From Clostridia bacterium (GTDB lineage: Bacteria; Bacillota; Clostridia; Oscillospirales; CAG-272): DNA of 64,000 nucleotides. The notes under the pieces were generated by a model, which saw nothing but the letters and a program-made list of their open reading frames with translations, ran no database searches and was not told the DNA's origin. Positions 62,758-64,000 of this stretch are shown here, one piece after another (the stretch's first letter is position 1; each line of letters opens with the position of its first letter). The stretch covers positions 21,323 through 85,322 of the forward strand of contig JAGBCV010000026.1 in the NCBI GenBank assembly GCA_017937845.1, in the 5' to 3' direction. Made by a program: the position numbers and the translations under genes.

Positions 62758-62988
62758 ATGGTGAAAAAGAAAGAAAAAGACGAAAATGTCCAGCGCTTTT
62801 GTGCATTTTGTGAGTTTGCGACCCCCCTCCCCACAGCAGACGGCGCGGACGACGATATGATCTGCGAGAAAAAAGGTGTGGTACGCGCAGATCACGTTTG
62901 CAGAAAATTTCGCTATGACCTGCTCAAGCGTGCGCCCAAGGATAAACCCCGCCTTGGCGAATTTCAAGCCGTTTCGCTTGATGATTGA
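62758..62988 (+). CDS. small cysteine-containing protein conserved in Clostridia
   Basis: 76 residues, with AAAGGA before the ATG. It contains FCAFCEFA (12-20 region) and MICEKKGVVRADHVCRKFRYDLLKR, giving four well-spaced cysteines that could bind one zinc. The CxxC ... C-x-K-G-V-V ... C-R-x-F-x-Y-D-x-L-K-R pattern is one I associate with small Clostridial proteins of unknown function. It probably shares a transcript with the next gene. Confidence 0.78.
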   Translation: MVKKKEKDENVQRFCAFCEFATPLPTADGADDDMICEKKGVVRADHVCRKFRYDLLKRAPKDKPRLGEFQAVSLDD

Positions 62989-63006
62989 CGGCAAAAAGGA
63001 ACTATT

Positions 63007-63213
63007 ATGAAATGGCTCGTTGATATCGTATTTTTCACGATTTGTCTTGTTGCACTCGCGGTGATTGCCGTTCTCACATTCCGCGTGAAACGAAATGAAA
63101 CGATCGAAAAAAAGACGATACAGACCTATTTGAAAATCGAAATCGTATTGATCTGCTTGCTTATTCTCTCTGCACTTACATACATGGGCTTCAAAATTGC
63201 GATGCTGCTGTAA
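63007..63213 (+). CDS. small membrane protein with two helices
   Basis: 68 residues from ATG 63007; AAGGAAC lies just upstream. Helices lie at about 4-26 (LVDIVFFTICLVALAVIAVLT) and 45-66 (IEIVLICLLILSALTYMGFKIA), joined by a basic loop. No family recognised. Confidence 0.65.
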   Translation: MKWLVDIVFFTICLVALAVIAVLTFRVKRNETIEKKTIQTYLKIEIVLICLLILSALTYMGFKIAMLL

Positions 63214-63220
63214 TAAGTAA

Positions 63221-63320
63221 GCCTCCCTTGTGTAAAAAGGGTGTTTGTGTATATATCGATAAGATGATTCGCCAATCCCTCAGTCAACTGCGTTGACAGC
63301 TCCCTTTACACAAGGGAGCC
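63221..63320 (+). mobile_element. internally deleted DUF559 element
   Basis: The left end GCCTCCCTTGTGTAAA is joined after about 20 bases to GTTTGTGTATATATCGATAAG, the last part of a DUF559 gene, and then to the complete right terminal repeat (63272-63320). The DUF559 fragment matches 17960-17990 with few changes. TAA occurs on both flanks and could be a target duplication. Confidence 0.82.
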
Positions 63321-63358
63321 TAACAGATAGATTTTGGAATTGTCCGAAAGGAGAACAA

Positions 63359-63832
63359 ATGCAAGAAATTACTTGGCAAATCAAGGATATGCGAGAGAAG
63401 CTGATCGGTGCCGCGTTTGCAAATCTCCTGCCGATTCTCGGCGGACTTCTTTGGCATCCGTATTTGTTTATATTGCTCCCCTTGACAGCCATCTTCTTTC
63501 TCATGTGCTTCTATGAGATATATTCGTCTAAATGCAAAGTTACCTTTGGGAAAAAGACGATCCTCATACAAAGACCTTTCCACAAGGATGTGGAATATCC
63601 GCTTGCGGAGGTTACGTGGTCTGCAAGACCTCGCTGGGATTTCAAAAGCGCGGCGGTTTTTATCCACAGAAGACAGAAAAAAGTGATGCGAATCACGGAA
63701 ATCTGGGAAAATTTTGATTATCTGATGACCTTTCCCCATTTGCACCCCAACAGACAAACGGAGCTGGAGCTCATAAAAAAGCGCAATGAACGCTTGAAAT
63801 GGGAAAAGAAACTCATGCAGATCAAGAAATAA
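63359..63832 (+). CDS. membrane protein with a YcxB-like domain
   Basis: 157 residues from ATG 63359 (MQEITWQIKDMREKL), with AAAGGAG upstream. Two helices are at about 20-35 and 37-55. The following strand-rich part (SKCKVTFGKKTILIQRPFHKDVEYPLAEVTWSARPRWDF) resembles a PH/YcxB domain, then a basic, helical tail. Function unknown. The ribosome binding site lies 30 bases after the deleted DUF559 element, so insertion happened just upstream of the gene. Confidence 0.7.
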   Translation: MQEITWQIKDMREKLIGAAFANLLPILGGLLWHPYLFILLPLTAIFFLMCFYEIYSSKCKVTFGKKTILIQRPFHKDVEYPLAEVTWSARPRWDFKSAAVFIHRRQKKVMRITEIWENFDYLMTFPHLHPNRQTELELIKKRNERLKWEKKLMQIKK

Positions 63833-63862
63833 AGACGGACGACCAATGGTCGCCCCTACTAC
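63833..63862. repeat. REP-like hairpin
   Basis: GGACGACCAATGGTCGCCCC followed by TACTAC; the loop-stem unit matches that at 46259-46320. Confidence 0.55.
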
Positions 63863-63892
63863 TATGTTAATGCTAAAACTTTACTTTTTTAA

Positions 63893-64000
63893 GGCTCCCA
63901 CTCTGGGGGAGCTGTCAGCGTAAGCTGACTGAGAGGGCAAAACTTATAAAGATAAAGCCCTCTCCGTCGCGCTTTGCGCGCCACCTCTCCCGGAGTGAGA
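63893..64000. repeat. MITE with DUF559-type ends, variant sequence, cut by the window edge
   Basis: GGCTCCCACTCTGGGGGAGC starts it, followed by GTCAGCGTAAGCTGAC and GAGAGGGC. After a short AT-rich centre come GCCCTCTCC, GCGCGCTTTGCGCGC-like and CTCTCCCGGAGTGAGA. The layout is that of the elements at 71-199 and 63221-63320, with the stems changed in pairs. Nothing else is seen from 63863 to 63892. Confidence 0.7.

Overview
The window reads as a chromosomal segment, spanning the origin of replication, of a low-to-mid-GC, endospore-forming member of the Clostridia (Firmicutes). The evidence is the block dnaA, dnaN, recF, remB-like, gyrB, gyrA, recA, recX; the block mnmG, rsmG, Noc-like, parA, parB with parS sites; the sporulation genes yqfC, yqfD and a ylbJ-like gene; strong AGGAGG-type ribosome binding sites; and TTGACA-N17-TATAAT promoters. 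I saw no rRNA, tRNA or CRISPR array.

Layout. 0.3-13.9 kb: replication and repair genes, all on the minus strand and reading away from a probable oriC at about 14.0 kb (AT-only tract plus DnaA boxes); further DnaA-box-like sites lie between dnaN and dnaA. 14.3-27 kb: plus-strand genes (ymdB, GNAT, ahcY, a DUF559 transposable unit, an alpha-L-rhamnosidase, a REP-type transposase, an SbcD-like phosphoesterase, an M24 peptidase, efp, a CD1247-like protein, a SurA-like lipid-anchored or secreted chaperone). 27-41 kb: minus-strand block with parB, parA, parS, a Noc-like ParB paralogue, rsmG, mnmG, rlmH, a WalJ-type hydrolase, galK, ygiQ, an M18 aminopeptidase and a lipoprotein. 41-52 kb: carbohydrate and accessory metabolism (sugar isomerase, PHP phosphoesterase, TraX, second GH78-like enzyme, an interrupted pncB, a PTS_EIIC_2/PfoR-like membrane protein, three tandem esterases). 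52.2-53.0 kb: two tandem type I toxin-antitoxin-like loci. 53-64 kb: htpG, small membrane and CBS proteins, and a yqfC-yqfD-phoH-ybeY operon with a leucine-rich-repeat lipoprotein, then ylbJ and small genes.

The most unusual content is not in the core genes. (1) Two 41-codon hydrophobic/basic peptides sit in paralogous loci, each with a forward promoter, a strong SD, a shared central hairpin, a direct repeat of the toxin start region, and a near-perfect opposing promoter for an antisense RNA. This is the architecture of the plasmid pAD1 par (Fst) addiction module. (2) Seven copies of a 240-650 bp dispersed intergenic repeat show compensatory base changes in several hairpins, so a structured RNA or single-stranded DNA is under selection. 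(3) A DUF559 gene is carried between structured terminal inverted repeats, with internally deleted derivatives at both ends of the window. (4) Fourteen copies of a TTGAA-N5-TTCAA-like palindrome are packed into 33.2-38.7 kb, starting just upstream of mnmG, next to the Noc-like gene cluster. (5) pncB has a single in-frame amber codon. The dispersed repeats have split otherwise conserved neighbours (dnaN/dnaA, yqfC/yqfD, esterase 1/esterase 2).
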